From Gemmatimonadales bacterium UBA4456 (GTDB lineage: Bacteria > Gemmatimonadota > Gemmatimonadetes > Longimicrobiales > Gaopeijiaceae): DNA of 35,610 nucleotides. Location: assembly GCA_002390225.1 (NCBI GenBank), contig DGOW01000066.1:19177-54786 (forward strand), given 5' to 3'. The position numbers and the translations under genes were made by a program. The notes under the pieces are model-generated. The model was not told the DNA's origin and did not search any database. It was given only the letters and a program-made list of their open reading frames with translations. Below are positions 7,840 to 16,089 of this stretch, piece after piece. Positions within the stretch are counted from its first letter, which is position 1. Each line of letters starts with the position of its first letter.

Positions 7840-9002
7840 CAGAATCAATCGCTCGACCCGGCGGTTCGGTGGAGGTCAGCTCCGTGTATGTGCACTCCCC
7901 CTTCTGTGCGCGGCGCTGTCTGTACTGCGACTTCGCTGTAACCGTCCGAAAGACGGGGGACCTCGAGGGCTGGGTGCGAGCGCTGGCCGGTGAGCTTGGA
8001 TACGTAGAACAGGAGGGGCTCTTTGTACTTGCCGACAATCTGCAGACGCTTTACGTCGGAGGCGGGACACCTTCGCTGTTGGGGCCTGAGGCGATGTGCG
8101 AACTCGCTCGGGTGATCGGCCCGGCTCGACTCACAGATCCGCAGCTCGAGTGGACCGCCGAAGCCAACCCGGAGAGCTTTACGGCCGATGTCGCAGATGG
8201 TTGGAGCGGGGCCGGTGTAAATCGCATCAGCCTCGGGGCTCAAAGCTTCGACGCGGGCGCGCTCCGCTGGATGGGACGTCTGCATGGTGCGGACGGCCCC
8301 CCTGCTGCCGTCGAGATCGCCCGCGGTGCGGGGATCGACAACGTGAGCGTCGACCTCATCTTCGGGCTTCCATCTCATCTGGCGCGTTCCTGGGAGGATG
8401 ACCTACACCGCACGGTAGATCTCGATGTTCCCCACGTCAGTCTGTACGGGCTCACCATCGAAGCTGGTACCGCGCTCGGGCGCGCTGTCCGCGAACAGCG
8501 CGAGACGCCGGTCGACGACGACCGGTACCGGGAGGAATTCCTGATGGCCGCCGAGGTGCTGACGGCGGCTGGGTACCGCCACTATGAGGTGTCCAACTTC
8601 GCACGGCCGGGCTTCGAATCGAGACACAACTCGACGTACTGGCTTGGCGAGCCGTATCTCGGTCTCGGAAACGGTGCCCACAGCTTCGCACCGCCAGTCC
8701 GCCGGTGGAATCTGCGGGCTTGGGAGGAGTACAGCGTGGCCGCCGAATCCTCGAAGAATCCGGAGGCTGAGCGCGAAATCCTGGACGCCGCCGCCGTCGC
8801 ACTCGAGCGTGTCTGGTTAGGGCTACGAACGGATCAGGGCCTTGATCGACCGCCCGAGGGCACAGCTCCGGCGAGTCTGGTGGACGACTGGGTCGGGCGC
8901 GGCCTGGCTCGCCAGATGGAGGATCGCGTCTGCCTTACGACCGAGGGGTGGCTCCTGCTGGATCGCCTTGCAGTGGACTACGACGCGGTAGGCTCGGGTT
9001 GA
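7836..9002 (+). CDS. hemW: Radical SAM heme chaperone HemW
   Basis: A 388-aa radical SAM protein related to coproporphyrinogen dehydrogenase HemN but assigned to heme delivery. The cluster ligands are C24, C28 and C31 in C-x3-C-x2-C, followed by D-F. HemN has a further cysteine there, so this is HemW. The G-G-G-T-P-S SAM motif, the N-P-E-S segment and the HemW signature H-N-x-x-Y-W with G-L-G-x-G-A-H-S-F are all present. GTG 7836 overlaps the dprA stop by 4 nt (GTGA), which suggests coupled translation. GTG 7869 is a shorter alternative. The frame is open upstream within dprA, but that part is not conserved. Confidence 0.94.
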   Translation: MTESIARPGGSVEVSSVYVHSPFCARRCLYCDFAVTVRKTGDLEGWVRALAGELGYVEQEGLFVLADNLQTLYVGGGTPSLLGPEAMCELARVIGPARLTDPQLEWTAEANPESFTADVADGWSGAGVNRISLGAQSFDAGALRWMGRLHGADGPPAAVEIARGAGIDNVSVDLIFGLPSHLARSWEDDLHRTVDLDVPHVSLYGLTIEAGTALGRAVREQRETPVDDDRYREEFLMAAEVLTAAGYRHYEVSNFARPGFESRHNSTYWLGEPYLGLGNGAHSFAPPVRRWNLRAWEEYSVAAESSKNPEAEREILDAAAVALERVWLGLRTDQGLDRPPEGTAPASLVDDWVGRGLARQMEDRVCLTTEGWLLLDRLAVDYDAVGSG

Positions 9003-9033
9003 CCCCCTACCGCGGGCGTTTCGAGATTCGGTG

Positions 9034-10104
9034 ATGGCTGAACTCGATCCCCATGGCATAGCTGGCACGGATCTGACGGACAGGGAGCGTCAGGTCCTTG
9101 AAGCCGTGGTCCGTACCTATGTCGACACCGCCGAGCCCGCGGGAAGTCGAACCGTGTCGCGCGTCTATGATCTAGGGGTGTCGGCGGCGACGGTCCGCAA
9201 CACCATGAGCGACCTGGAGGAGAAGGGGTATCTCTTCCACCCCCATACGTCCGCGGGTCGCGTGCCGACCGATCTCGCGTACCGGTTCTTCGTGGACCGA
9301 CTCATGGAGCCCCATCAACCCTCTGCACGTGAGCGCGCCCTCCTCGAAGAGGAGATCGAACGCTCCGGAACGTCCGCGGTCGAGATGCTCGTGCGTCACG
9401 CGACGCGGGCGCTGAGCCTGATCTCGAACGAACTCGGTGTGGCCGTCGCGCCACGCGTCGACGACGCGCTGCTGGAGCGGATCGAGCTGATCAAAGTGTC
9501 CAGCAACAAGGTTCTTTTAGTCGCTACCATCCGAGGCGGTCTGGTTCGAACGGTGTACGCGGACCTGCCCGTCGAGATTGACGAGGCCACGCTTCTGACG
9601 GTGACCGGCGCGCTGAACGAGCGGCTGGCAGGACTCACCTTCTCCGAAATACGGCACTCGCTGCCGGAACGCCTTCGGGACTCACTCCCGGGAGACAAGG
9701 GCTCGGACCTGATGAACGTCTTCGTGCAGTCCGGCGGGGAGCTCTTCGACATCAAGATCCTGGATGACACGAGTCTCCACCTTGGACCGACGAGTGTCCT
9801 GGCGGGGCAGCCCGAGTTCGAAAGCGGCGAGCAGCTCAAGGGCCTCATCACGCTCACCGAGCAGCGGGATCTTCTAGCTCAGACGGTGGGTAGTCGGCGG
9901 CATGGAGGTCGTCTCCGGATCACGATCGGTGAAGAGAATGATTCGAGCGTGCTTTCGGACTTCACGCTGGTGACGGCGGAGTATCACGTCGGCGACCTGA
10001 AGGGCGTCATCGGCGTCATCGGACCGACGCGCATGCCCTACGAAAAAGTCGTGACAATCGTCGACTACACGTCGACGCTGGTAACACGCATTCTGGCACC
10101 ATGA
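9034..10104 (+). CDS. hrcA: Heat-inducible transcription repressor HrcA
   Basis: This 356-aa protein represses groE/dnaK-type operons by binding CIRCE operators and is released when GroEL is busy. The N-terminal winged helix shows L-T-x-R-x-x-x-V-L-E, S-R-T-V-S, S-x-A-T-V-R-N and the G-R-V-P-T-D-x-x-Y-R hinge. The GAF-like effector part and the C-terminal I-G-P-x-R-M-x-Y box are present. ATG 9034 directly follows an in-frame GTG at 9031; the ribosome site is weak for both. I found no CIRCE sequence (TTAGCACTC-N9-GAGTGCTAA) upstream, so autoregulation is not shown. The next gene is dnaJ, 50 nt away across a hairpin. grpE and dnaK, which often lie between hrcA and dnaJ, are missing here. Confidence 0.95.
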   Translation: MAELDPHGIAGTDLTDRERQVLEAVVRTYVDTAEPAGSRTVSRVYDLGVSAATVRNTMSDLEEKGYLFHPHTSAGRVPTDLAYRFFVDRLMEPHQPSARERALLEEEIERSGTSAVEMLVRHATRALSLISNELGVAVAPRVDDALLERIELIKVSSNKVLLVATIRGGLVRTVYADLPVEIDEATLLTVTGALNERLAGLTFSEIRHSLPERLRDSLPGDKGSDLMNVFVQSGGELFDIKILDDTSLHLGPTSVLAGQPEFESGEQLKGLITLTEQRDLLAQTVGSRRHGGRLRITIGEENDSSVLSDFTLVTAEYHVGDLKGVIGVIGPTRMPYEKVVTIVDYTSTLVTRILAP

Positions 10105-10110
10105 CGCATG

Positions 10111-10129
10111 CAGGCCTCGGAGAGGCCTG
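10111..10129 (+). promoter_or_regulatory. Perfect 8-bp hairpin between hrcA and dnaJ
   Basis: CAGGCCTC (10111-10118), GGA loop, GAGGCCTG (10122-10129) form a perfect 8-bp stem starting 6 nt after the hrcA stop and ending 25 nt before the dnaJ start. It lacks a following T-run, so it is not a standard intrinsic terminator. It may be an mRNA processing or stability element, an attenuator, or part of a temperature-sensitive leader. The spacing and sequence do not match CIRCE, which has 9-nt arms around a 9-nt spacer. Confidence 0.6.
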
Positions 10130-10154
10130 TAGGAACGCGTCCAACGGGAATTAG

Positions 10155-11306
10155 ATGTCCGACTACTATCAACTGCTCGGTGTCTCGCGCGAAGCGAATG
10201 GCGAGCAGATCAAGAAGGCCTATAGGAAGCTCGCACTCGAGTATCACCCTGATCGAAATCAGGGTTCGAAGGAGGCCGAGGAACGCTTCAAGGAAGTCAC
10301 GGAGGCGTATGAGGTGCTCCGGGACTCCGAGAAGCGTGCCATGTACGACCGGTACGGCAAGCAGGGCGCACGCGGCGGCGGCGGTCAGGCCGGATTCGAC
10401 TTCAGCGACGCCATCGACGTCTTCATGCAGGACTTCGGCGGCTTCTCCGGCTTTGAGGATATGTTCGGCGGGCGTGGGGCACGCGGACAGCGCGCGTCGA
10501 GCCGCAAGGGCCAGACGGTCCGAATCCGCCTGCCCCTGACGCTCTCTGAAGTGTCTATGGGCGTAACCAAAACGCTCAAGGTCGCGCTCCTCGACGAGTG
10601 TGAAACGTGCGACGGGAGCGGTGCCAAGACCGGCACGAAGCCTGCGCCGTGTGGCACCTGCGGCGGGACCGGAGAGGAGCGCCATGTGCAGCGCTCGGTC
10701 TTTGGGCAGTTCGTCAGTGTTCAGCCTTGCCGGACATGCGGTGGGGAGGGGCGCGTCATCGCGGAGCCGTGCGCGAAGTGCTCGGGGGAAGGTCGGCTTC
10801 GTTCCGAGAAGTCGATCGAGGTCGAGGTGCCTGCGGGCGTCACCTCCGAAAACTTCCTTACGCTCCGCGGTCGGGGGAGCATCGGTCCCCGTGGCGGCGT
10901 CCGGGGAGATCTGGTCGTCCTTCTGGAGGTCCAGGATGACCCGCGCTTCGTCCGTGATGGCCCGGATCTCGTGCACGAACTTCCGATCACCTTCACCCAG
11001 GCTGCGCTGGGGGCCGAGATCGACGTCCCGACGATCGAGGGCACCGCTCGGGTGACGATTCCTGCCGGGATCCAGAGTGGTGAACGACTGAGCCTCAAGG
11101 AGCTCGGACTCCCTGAGCTGAACGGACCCGTTCGGGGCGACCAGGTCATCAAGATCCGGGTCTGGACACCGCACGAGCTCACGTCGGAGCAGGAGGAGTT
11201 GCTGCGCAAGCTGGCCGACGTGGAGTCGGCTGCACCGGACACTGTGCGTCGGCGCTCCCACAGAGGCTTCTGGTCCCGGGTGAAAGAGGCATTCACGGGC
11301 GGATGA
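10155..11306 (+). CDS. dnaJ: Chaperone DnaJ (Hsp40)
   Basis: This 383-aa class A J-protein stimulates DnaK ATPase and delivers unfolded clients. The J domain occupies residues 4-67 with the H-P-D tripeptide at 31-33. A G/F-rich linker follows, then the zinc domain with four C-x-x-C-x-G-x-G repeats between about 149 and 213, all cysteines intact. The C-terminal client-binding beta-domains carry the G-D-L and G-x-x-R-G-D-Q signatures. GGGA at 10146-10149 sits 5 nt before ATG 10155. The stop overlaps the prmA start as ATGA. No dnaK or grpE lies in the window, so the partner must be encoded elsewhere. Confidence 0.97.
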   Translation: MSDYYQLLGVSREANGEQIKKAYRKLALEYHPDRNQGSKEAEERFKEVTEAYEVLRDSEKRAMYDRYGKQGARGGGGQAGFDFSDAIDVFMQDFGGFSGFEDMFGGRGARGQRASSRKGQTVRIRLPLTLSEVSMGVTKTLKVALLDECETCDGSGAKTGTKPAPCGTCGGTGEERHVQRSVFGQFVSVQPCRTCGGEGRVIAEPCAKCSGEGRLRSEKSIEVEVPAGVTSENFLTLRGRGSIGPRGGVRGDLVVLLEVQDDPRFVRDGPDLVHELPITFTQAALGAEIDVPTIEGTARVTIPAGIQSGERLSLKELGLPELNGPVRGDQVIKIRVWTPHELTSEQEELLRKLADVESAAPDTVRRRSHRGFWSRVKEAFTGG

Positions 11307-12181
11307 CCCCCAGTGAACGGCGCTGGCTGGAACTACGTGTGAGCTCTCCCTCCGGAGGCGATCGCGCCGAGCTGCTTGCGGATGGCTTGCTCTCGCTGGG
11401 CGCGCGCGGCGTGGAAGAGCGAGGAGGATGGTATGTCTCGTACTTCGACGAGCCTGACGATGTTGCAGCATTCGTCGAGCTCGCCGTCTCGCATCTGGAG
11501 GAGGAGACTGCCTTGTCCCCGATCCGTGTCGAACACGGGTGGCAGGCGCACGAGGCGTGGGAGGAGACGTGGAAACGGGGTCTGGGTCCGCGCCGGATCA
11601 CGGATCGGATCGTCGTGCATCCGTCGTGGGCACCACCCGAAGAGGTGCACATCGACGATATCGTGATTCGTCTGGATCCGGGCATGGCCTTCGGGACAGC
11701 TGAGCACGGAACCACCAGGGGGTGCCTCCGTCTTCTCGATGGACTGGTCGCGGAGGGAAGCTGTGTACTCGATGTGGGGGCGGGGTCCGGCATCCTTTCC
11801 ATCGCGGCCGCTCGCCTCGGCGCGCTCTCGATCATCGCGATCGAAGGAGACGGCTACGCCTGCGAGGCGATGCAGGAGAACATTGAGGCCAATGGCGTGG
11901 AGGGTATCGTCTCCGTCGAAGAGGCCTGGGCTACCGCTGACAGCCTTGCAGCGCGTCGCCCGGTCGACGGGATCATCGCGAATATCGAGGCGGGCCTGCT
12001 CGCTCCGCTCCACGACGGCTTCCGCCGTGCCCTCACGCCCGGCGGCTGGCTCATTCTGTCCGGTATTCTGGATCACGAATGGACCGAGTCGTCTCAGCGC
12101 GCTGAGTCACATGGTTTCGTATTCGTGCAGTTGGATGAGGACGGCGTGTGGCGATCAGGACTCTTCCGGCTGGCTGTCTAG
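11303..12181 (+). CDS. prmA: Ribosomal protein L11 methyltransferase PrmA
   Basis: This 292-aa SAM-dependent enzyme methylates ribosomal protein L11. The hallmark D-P-G-M-A-F-G-T-A-E-H-x-T-T lies before the SAM-binding motif I V-L-D-V-G-A-G-S-G-I-L. An N-I-E segment follows in the place of the usual N-I-L-A catalytic motif. The N-terminal L11-recognition domain contains the conserved W-E-x-x-W-K. The ATG at 11303 overlaps the dnaJ stop by 4 nt, and dnaJ-prmA order is common in bacteria. Its end overlaps the end of the convergent minus-strand gene by 27 nt. Confidence 0.93.
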   Translation: MTPSERRWLELRVSSPSGGDRAELLADGLLSLGARGVEERGGWYVSYFDEPDDVAAFVELAVSHLEEETALSPIRVEHGWQAHEAWEETWKRGLGPRRITDRIVVHPSWAPPEEVHIDDIVIRLDPGMAFGTAEHGTTRGCLRLLDGLVAEGSCVLDVGAGSGILSIAAARLGALSIIAIEGDGYACEAMQENIEANGVEGIVSVEEAWATADSLAARRPVDGIIANIEAGLLAPLHDGFRRALTPGGWLILSGILDHEWTESSQRAESHGFVFVQLDEDGVWRSGLFRLAV

Positions 12182-12634
12182 GTTCAGTCTGCTGGACGGA
12201 GCAGGTACGGCTCCCTGGTCATTTGACGCCGCCCGGCGTATGAAGGCTTGTCTCGTCGCTCGCTCCGTGAGTGCGATAGCGTACCACCGCGTGGCGTCCG
12301 TGCGTGACCGGGCGTCTATGCCGCACCCCAGCCACCGCACACTCTCGCGGAGTCGGTACGCGGGCGGTGCCCCTTTGGGCGGTGGCGCTCCCTGCCCGAC
12401 GGCGACGATCCACGTCGCCGGCTCGGCACCCGATACGATATGACGCCAACCTCCCTGCCAGGATTCGAGTACACGGAACTGGCCGGGGTGCTCTCCGATC
12501 ACGGTCCGGAGGCGAGTCTTGGTCAGGCTTTGATCTACGTCGCGCTGAAGCAGTCGCAGGAGTTCAGTGAGCCGAAGTGTCGGATGCGCATGACTCTGAA
12601 GTAGGATTTCGGCGCGCTGAATGATCGGGTGCAT
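12155..12634 (-). CDS. Unrecognised 159-aa protein, winged-helix-like N-terminus
   Basis: This is the only gene I support on the minus strand. It starts at ATG 12634 with GGAG 6 nt before it, and runs to a TGA at 12155-12157, converging on and overlapping the end of prmA by 27 nt. Residues about 1-62 look like a small winged helix. There is a leucine-rich helix pair (A-E-I-L-L, then L-T-E-L-L-R-L-L), a recognition-like helix (T-K-T-R-L-R-T-V-I) and a wing ending P-G-Q-F-R-V-L followed by G-G-W. The rest is basic with several tryptophans and a P-P-P-K-G-A-P-P turn. There is no signal peptide or membrane segment. Third-position GC looks lower than in neighbouring genes, which may mean weaker selection or later acquisition. 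The function is unknown; a small DNA-binding regulator is the best guess. The frame stays open upstream to 12772, but that part looks non-coding. Confidence 0.5.
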   Translation of the reverse strand: MHPIIQRAEILLQSHAHPTLRLTELLRLLQRDVDQSLTKTRLRTVIGEHPGQFRVLESWQGGWRHIVSGAEPATWIVAVGQGAPPPKGAPPAYRLRESVRWLGCGIDARSRTDATRWYAIALTERATRQAFIRRAASNDQGAVPAPSSRLNLDSQPEES

Positions 12635-12780
12635 CGACTGCTCCGAAGCGTGAGGGGGGTGCGCAGTCAAGGTCGGTTTTCGTTGGGGGCGCAGCCATGT
12701 CGAGAGTGGCCTGTTCGCACGTGTGCGTGGACACCACCTGCCATGGTTGGTACCGTCGAGCGAACCTGACACCTAGGAGA

Positions 12781-13137
12781 ATGTCCGTGCACGATCCGAG
12801 CTGCCTCTTCTGCCGCATCGTTGCCGGAGAAATTCCGGCAGATGTGGTCCATGAAACTGGTCGCACGATCGCGTTTCGGGATATCGCGCCGCAGTCGCCC
12901 GTCCACGTGCTCGTCATCCCCCGCGAGCATGTGGTTTCGTTGGGTGCTGCAGAGGACGATCAGGCATCGCTCTTCGGAGAACTCATGCTGGCGGCCCGTG
13001 ACGTCGCGAGGAAGACGGGGCTCTCAGACTCGGGCTTCCGGACCGTACTCAACAGTGGGCCTGACGGTGGCCAGGAAGTGATGCACGTCCACGCGCACGT
13101 GCTCGGAGGTCGGTCCCTGACTTGGCCTCCGGGCTGA
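12781..13137 (+). CDS. HIT-family nucleotide hydrolase (HINT/PKCI type)
   Basis: This 118-aa histidine-triad protein of the HINT branch hydrolyses purine nucleoside phosphoramidates or similar adenylated compounds in the cytoplasm. The triad H-V-H-A-H-V is at residues 102-107. The N-terminal C-x-x-C with I-x-x-G-E-I-P-A is typical of zinc-containing HINT proteins. The start is ambiguous. AGGAGA at 12775-12780 abuts ATG 12781, while GTG 12787 lies about 7 nt from AGGAG and would give a protein two residues shorter with better ribosome-site spacing. The 146 nt between this gene and the minus-strand gene should hold divergent promoters. Confidence 0.93.
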   Translation: MSVHDPSCLFCRIVAGEIPADVVHETGRTIAFRDIAPQSPVHVLVIPREHVVSLGAAEDDQASLFGELMLAARDVARKTGLSDSGFRTVLNSGPDGGQEVMHVHAHVLGGRSLTWPPG

Positions 13138-13226
13138 TCAAAGGTCGCCGCGTTGATGCGGTCGACGTGCGTCGATAGCTTCCGCGTCCCCCGAACGAGA
13201 ACCGAAGCCTTCACACTAGGCGCACC

Positions 13227-13667
13227 GTGCCCAGTCTCCTGAAAGACCGAATCCAGACCGACCTGAACGCTGCGCGGAAGGGGCGCGACAAGGCGCGCAC
13301 GCTGGTCCTGTCCACGCTACTCTCCGAGGTGAAGAACAAGGAGATCAACGCGCGTATCGAGGTCGATGACGAGGCGGTGCTTCAGGTCGTCACCAAGGCG
13401 ATCAAGCAGCGGCGCGATGCGTCTGAACAGATGCGGGCCGCCGATCGGCATGAACTCGCCGATCTGGAAGACGCTCAGGCCGCCGTGTTACGCGATTACC
13501 TGCCAGAGGGCATGAGCGAAGACGAGGTCCGTGCGATCGTCCGGCAGCTGATCGACTCGGGCGTCGATCAGATGGGGGCACTCATGGGCCAGGTCATGCC
13601 GCGCATTCGCGGACGCTTCGACGGCAAGGAAGCCAATCGGGTCGTCCGGGAGGAACTTGGCGCCTGA
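13227..13667 (+). CDS. GatB/YqeY domain-containing protein
   Basis: A 146-aa stand-alone YqeY-type protein, similar to the C-terminal tRNA-interacting domain of amidotransferase subunit GatB. It shows the N-terminal D-L-x-x-A-x-K and R-x-x-x-L-S-x-L-x-S-x-x-K-N-K-E segments, the K-Q-R-R-x-A-x-x-x helix, L-P-x-x-M-S, and the C-terminal G-x-x-M-G-Q-V-M-x-x-x-x-G-R-x-D-G segment. The cellular role of free-standing YqeY proteins is not settled. AGG at 13218-13220 supports GTG 13227. The rpsU gene often found beside it is absent. mutS2 follows after 10 nt. Confidence 0.93.
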   Translation: MPSLLKDRIQTDLNAARKGRDKARTLVLSTLLSEVKNKEINARIEVDDEAVLQVVTKAIKQRRDASEQMRAADRHELADLEDAQAAVLRDYLPEGMSEDEVRAIVRQLIDSGVDQMGALMGQVMPRIRGRFDGKEANRVVREELGA

Positions 13668-13677
13668 TGTCCGGCCC

Positions 13678-16089
13678 ATGATTGACCATGCGCTCGGAGT
13701 ACTGGAATTCGAGCGCGTCCTTGAGCGTGTGGCCGCCCGCGCCTCCAGCGAGGTCGGCCGGCGGCGGATCCTGGCTCTTCGACCCCGACACCGGGTGGAG
13801 GAAATTGCCGGAGAACTCGACCGAGTGTCCGCCGTCATGCGACTCGTGGACGCGGCACCTCAATGGGCGCTCGGCCCGATACCAGACCTCGACGACGCGC
13901 TCCCCCAACTCGGCGTCGACGGCGCTGTGCTCGACCCGATCGGTGTGTTCCGTATCGGACAGCTGCTTGGCACGGCAGAGGGAGTCGCCCGGCGGCTGGA
14001 CGATGAGGATGACGATGTCGTTGCGTTGAGCACGATTCGTGAGCGCCTGATCCAGGATGGTGATCTGGTGCGACTCATCGAACGGTCGGTGGACGAAGAG
14101 GGCGTCGTGCTGTCGTCAGCGTCCACAGACCTCCGACGGGTGCGCGATCGACTCAAAGGCGCGCAGAACCGCATCGTAAAGCGCCTGGAGGCCTTTCTGT
14201 CGTCTCTGTCCGACCGGTTCGTCGTTCCCGACGCATCCGTCACGATTCGTGACGGTCGTTTCGTGATCCCGGTCCGGCGTGAAGGGAAGGGAGAGGTCGG
14301 GGGCATCGTGCACGATGAATCGCAGACGGGTGCCACGTTGTACATGGAGCCTCCGGTGGCGATCGAGGCGACGAACCAGCTTCGCGAACTGGAACGGGAA
14401 GAGGCGCGAGAGATTCGCCGGATCCTGGGCGTGCTCACCGAACGGCTCGCACCCCGTCGGGACGAGCTGAAGGGCGCGTTCGATGCGCTCGCCGACTTCG
14501 ACTCACTGCACGCCCGCGCCCGGACTGCAGTTCTGTGGGAGGCTGCACCTCCCCGCGTCGATACGCACGCACCGGGCCTGCTCGAGCTCAGGGAGGCACG
14601 CCACCCACTTCTCATCGAGGCGGGACAAGGGACGGTGATCCCGTACGACCTCACTCTCGATCATGCGGAGCGGTGCCTCGTGGTGTCGGGCCCCAACACG
14701 GGCGGTAAGAGTGTCTTTCTGAAGGCCACAGGGCTGATCGCCGCCCTGACGCAGTCGGGTGTCGTTCCACCCGTTGGCCCGGGAACGCGACTGCCGGTCT
14801 TTGACTCCTTCTTCGCGGATATCGGCGACGAGCAGTCGATCTCTCGCAATCTGTCGACGTTTTCGGCTCACTTGGAGAACCTGAAGGGGCTCGTGATGGC
14901 TGCGGACGAGCGGTCACTGGTGCTCGTTGATGAGATGGGCACGGGAACCGACCCGGCGGAGGGTGCAGCACTGTCACGAGCGGTCCTCGAGGCGCTCGTC
15001 GCGCGGGGCGCCACGACGATCGTCTCGTCACACCTCGGTGAACTCAAGCAGCTCGACGGGGACGGGAGTGGTATCGTGAATGCGTCCATGCATTTCGATT
15101 CCCAGAGGATGGCTCCCACGTATCGTCTGACGAAGGGCCGTCCCGGAAGAAGTTATGGCCTCGCGATCGCGCGGCGACTTGGCTTTCCGGGAGACGTTCT
15201 CGACCGAGCCGAGTCCTACCGCGACAGCGGCGCGGCGAGAATGGAGGACGTCCTTGAACGGCTCGAAGAGCAGGAACAAGAGGTCGAACGTCTACTGCAT
15301 GAGCTAGACCTGGAACGGCACCAGACGAATCGCTTGCGCACCGACGTGGAGTCACGCGAGCAGACTCTGTCTGAGGCGGAACGTTCGGCGGAGGGCCGGG
15401 CGCGAGCCGACGCTCGCCAGCTGCTCATGGATGCACGAGCCGAGGTCGAGTCGGTCATCGTCGAGCTTCGTGGTGCGGCTGAGGAAGGCAGGGATCTGGA
15501 GGAAGCCGCTCGGGTCGCACGGCAGCGCGTCGAGCGTTCGGCCGCTCGTCAGCGTGAGGGCGCGAACCGCGGAAAGAGTAAGCGAGGCGACCGTGGAAAG
15601 AAGACCACCGGCGGGGCGATGGCGGAGTCTGCGGAGACGATGGCTGGAGCCCATGTGCGCATCCGTTCGACGGGGGCGAAAGGCCGAATCCTGGAGCATC
15701 GAGGTGACCGAGTGGTCGTGGAAGTCGGTGCGCTCCGGTTCGAGGTGTCGGACGATGACGTCGAATCGGTCGACGCTCCAGCGAAGCCGAAGGTGAAGGA
15801 GCGTGAGGGCGGCTGGAGCGGATCTCCGACCGAGCAGACACAACTCGAGGTCGACCTTCGTGGGCTGCGTGTCGATGAGATGGACCTGGAACTCCAAAGA
15901 GCGCTCGATCAGGCCGTACTTGACGACCTCTCACAGCTGCGAATCATTCACGGAATGGGCACGGGAGCATTGCGGAAGCGGGTGGCCGAACTCCTCAACC
16001 TGGACCGACGGGTTCGGGAATTCCGGATTGGCGGTCGAGGTGAGGGCGGAGCGGGTGTGACTGTGGCGACCTTCGAGGGGCGAGGATGA
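13678..16089 (+). CDS. mutS2: Endonuclease MutS2
   Basis: This 803-aa MutS-like ATPase without the mismatch-recognition domain acts in recombination control or ribosome collision rescue. An N-terminal lever/clamp region precedes the ATPase with Walker A G-P-N-T-G-G-K-S (338-345), Walker B L-V-L-V-D-E-M-G-x-G-T-D-P and the S-S-H-L-G-E-L motif. A long coiled coil (about 515-640) and a KOW-like stretch follow. The C-terminal Smr nuclease domain has V-D-L-R-G-L and H-G-M-G-T-G (from H758). ATG 13678 matches the usual N-terminus. TTG 13657 extends the frame by seven residues but overlaps the upstream gene. The stop overlaps the dnaG start (ATGA). The region about 605-660 is very basic (K/R rich) and low in complexity. 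Confidence 0.96.
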   Translation: MIDHALGVLEFERVLERVAARASSEVGRRRILALRPRHRVEEIAGELDRVSAVMRLVDAAPQWALGPIPDLDDALPQLGVDGAVLDPIGVFRIGQLLGTAEGVARRLDDEDDDVVALSTIRERLIQDGDLVRLIERSVDEEGVVLSSASTDLRRVRDRLKGAQNRIVKRLEAFLSSLSDRFVVPDASVTIRDGRFVIPVRREGKGEVGGIVHDESQTGATLYMEPPVAIEATNQLRELEREEAREIRRILGVLTERLAPRRDELKGAFDALADFDSLHARARTAVLWEAAPPRVDTHAPGLLELREARHPLLIEAGQGTVIPYDLTLDHAERCLVVSGPNTGGKSVFLKATGLIAALTQSGVVPPVGPGTRLPVFDSFFADIGDEQSISRNLSTFSAHLENLKGLVMAADERSLVLVDEMGTGTDPAEGAALSRAVLEALVARGATTIVSSHLGELKQLDGDGSGIVNASMHFDSQRMAPTYRLTKGRPGRSYGLAIARRLGFPGDVLDRAESYRDSGAARMEDVLERLEEQEQEVERLLHELDLERHQTNRLRTDVESREQTLSEAERSAEGRARADARQLLMDARAEVESVIVELRGAAEEGRDLEEAARVARQRVERSAARQREGANRGKSKRGDRGKKTTGGAMAESAETMAGAHVRIRSTGAKGRILEHRGDRVVVEVGALRFEVSDDDVESVDAPAKPKVKEREGGWSGSPTEQTQLEVDLRGLRVDEMDLELQRALDQAVLDDLSQLRIIHGMGTGALRKRVAELLNLDRRVREFRIGGRGEGGAGVTVATFEGRG

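Noticed and set aside
9003..9033. Searched for a CIRCE operator before hrcA
   Set aside because: No sequence close to TTAGCACTC-N9-GAGTGCTAA is present in the short gap.
12716..12727. CGCAC-GT-GTGCG inverted repeat between the divergent genes
   Set aside because: Arms of only 5 bp in GC-rich DNA are expected by chance; it could be an operator but nothing supports it.
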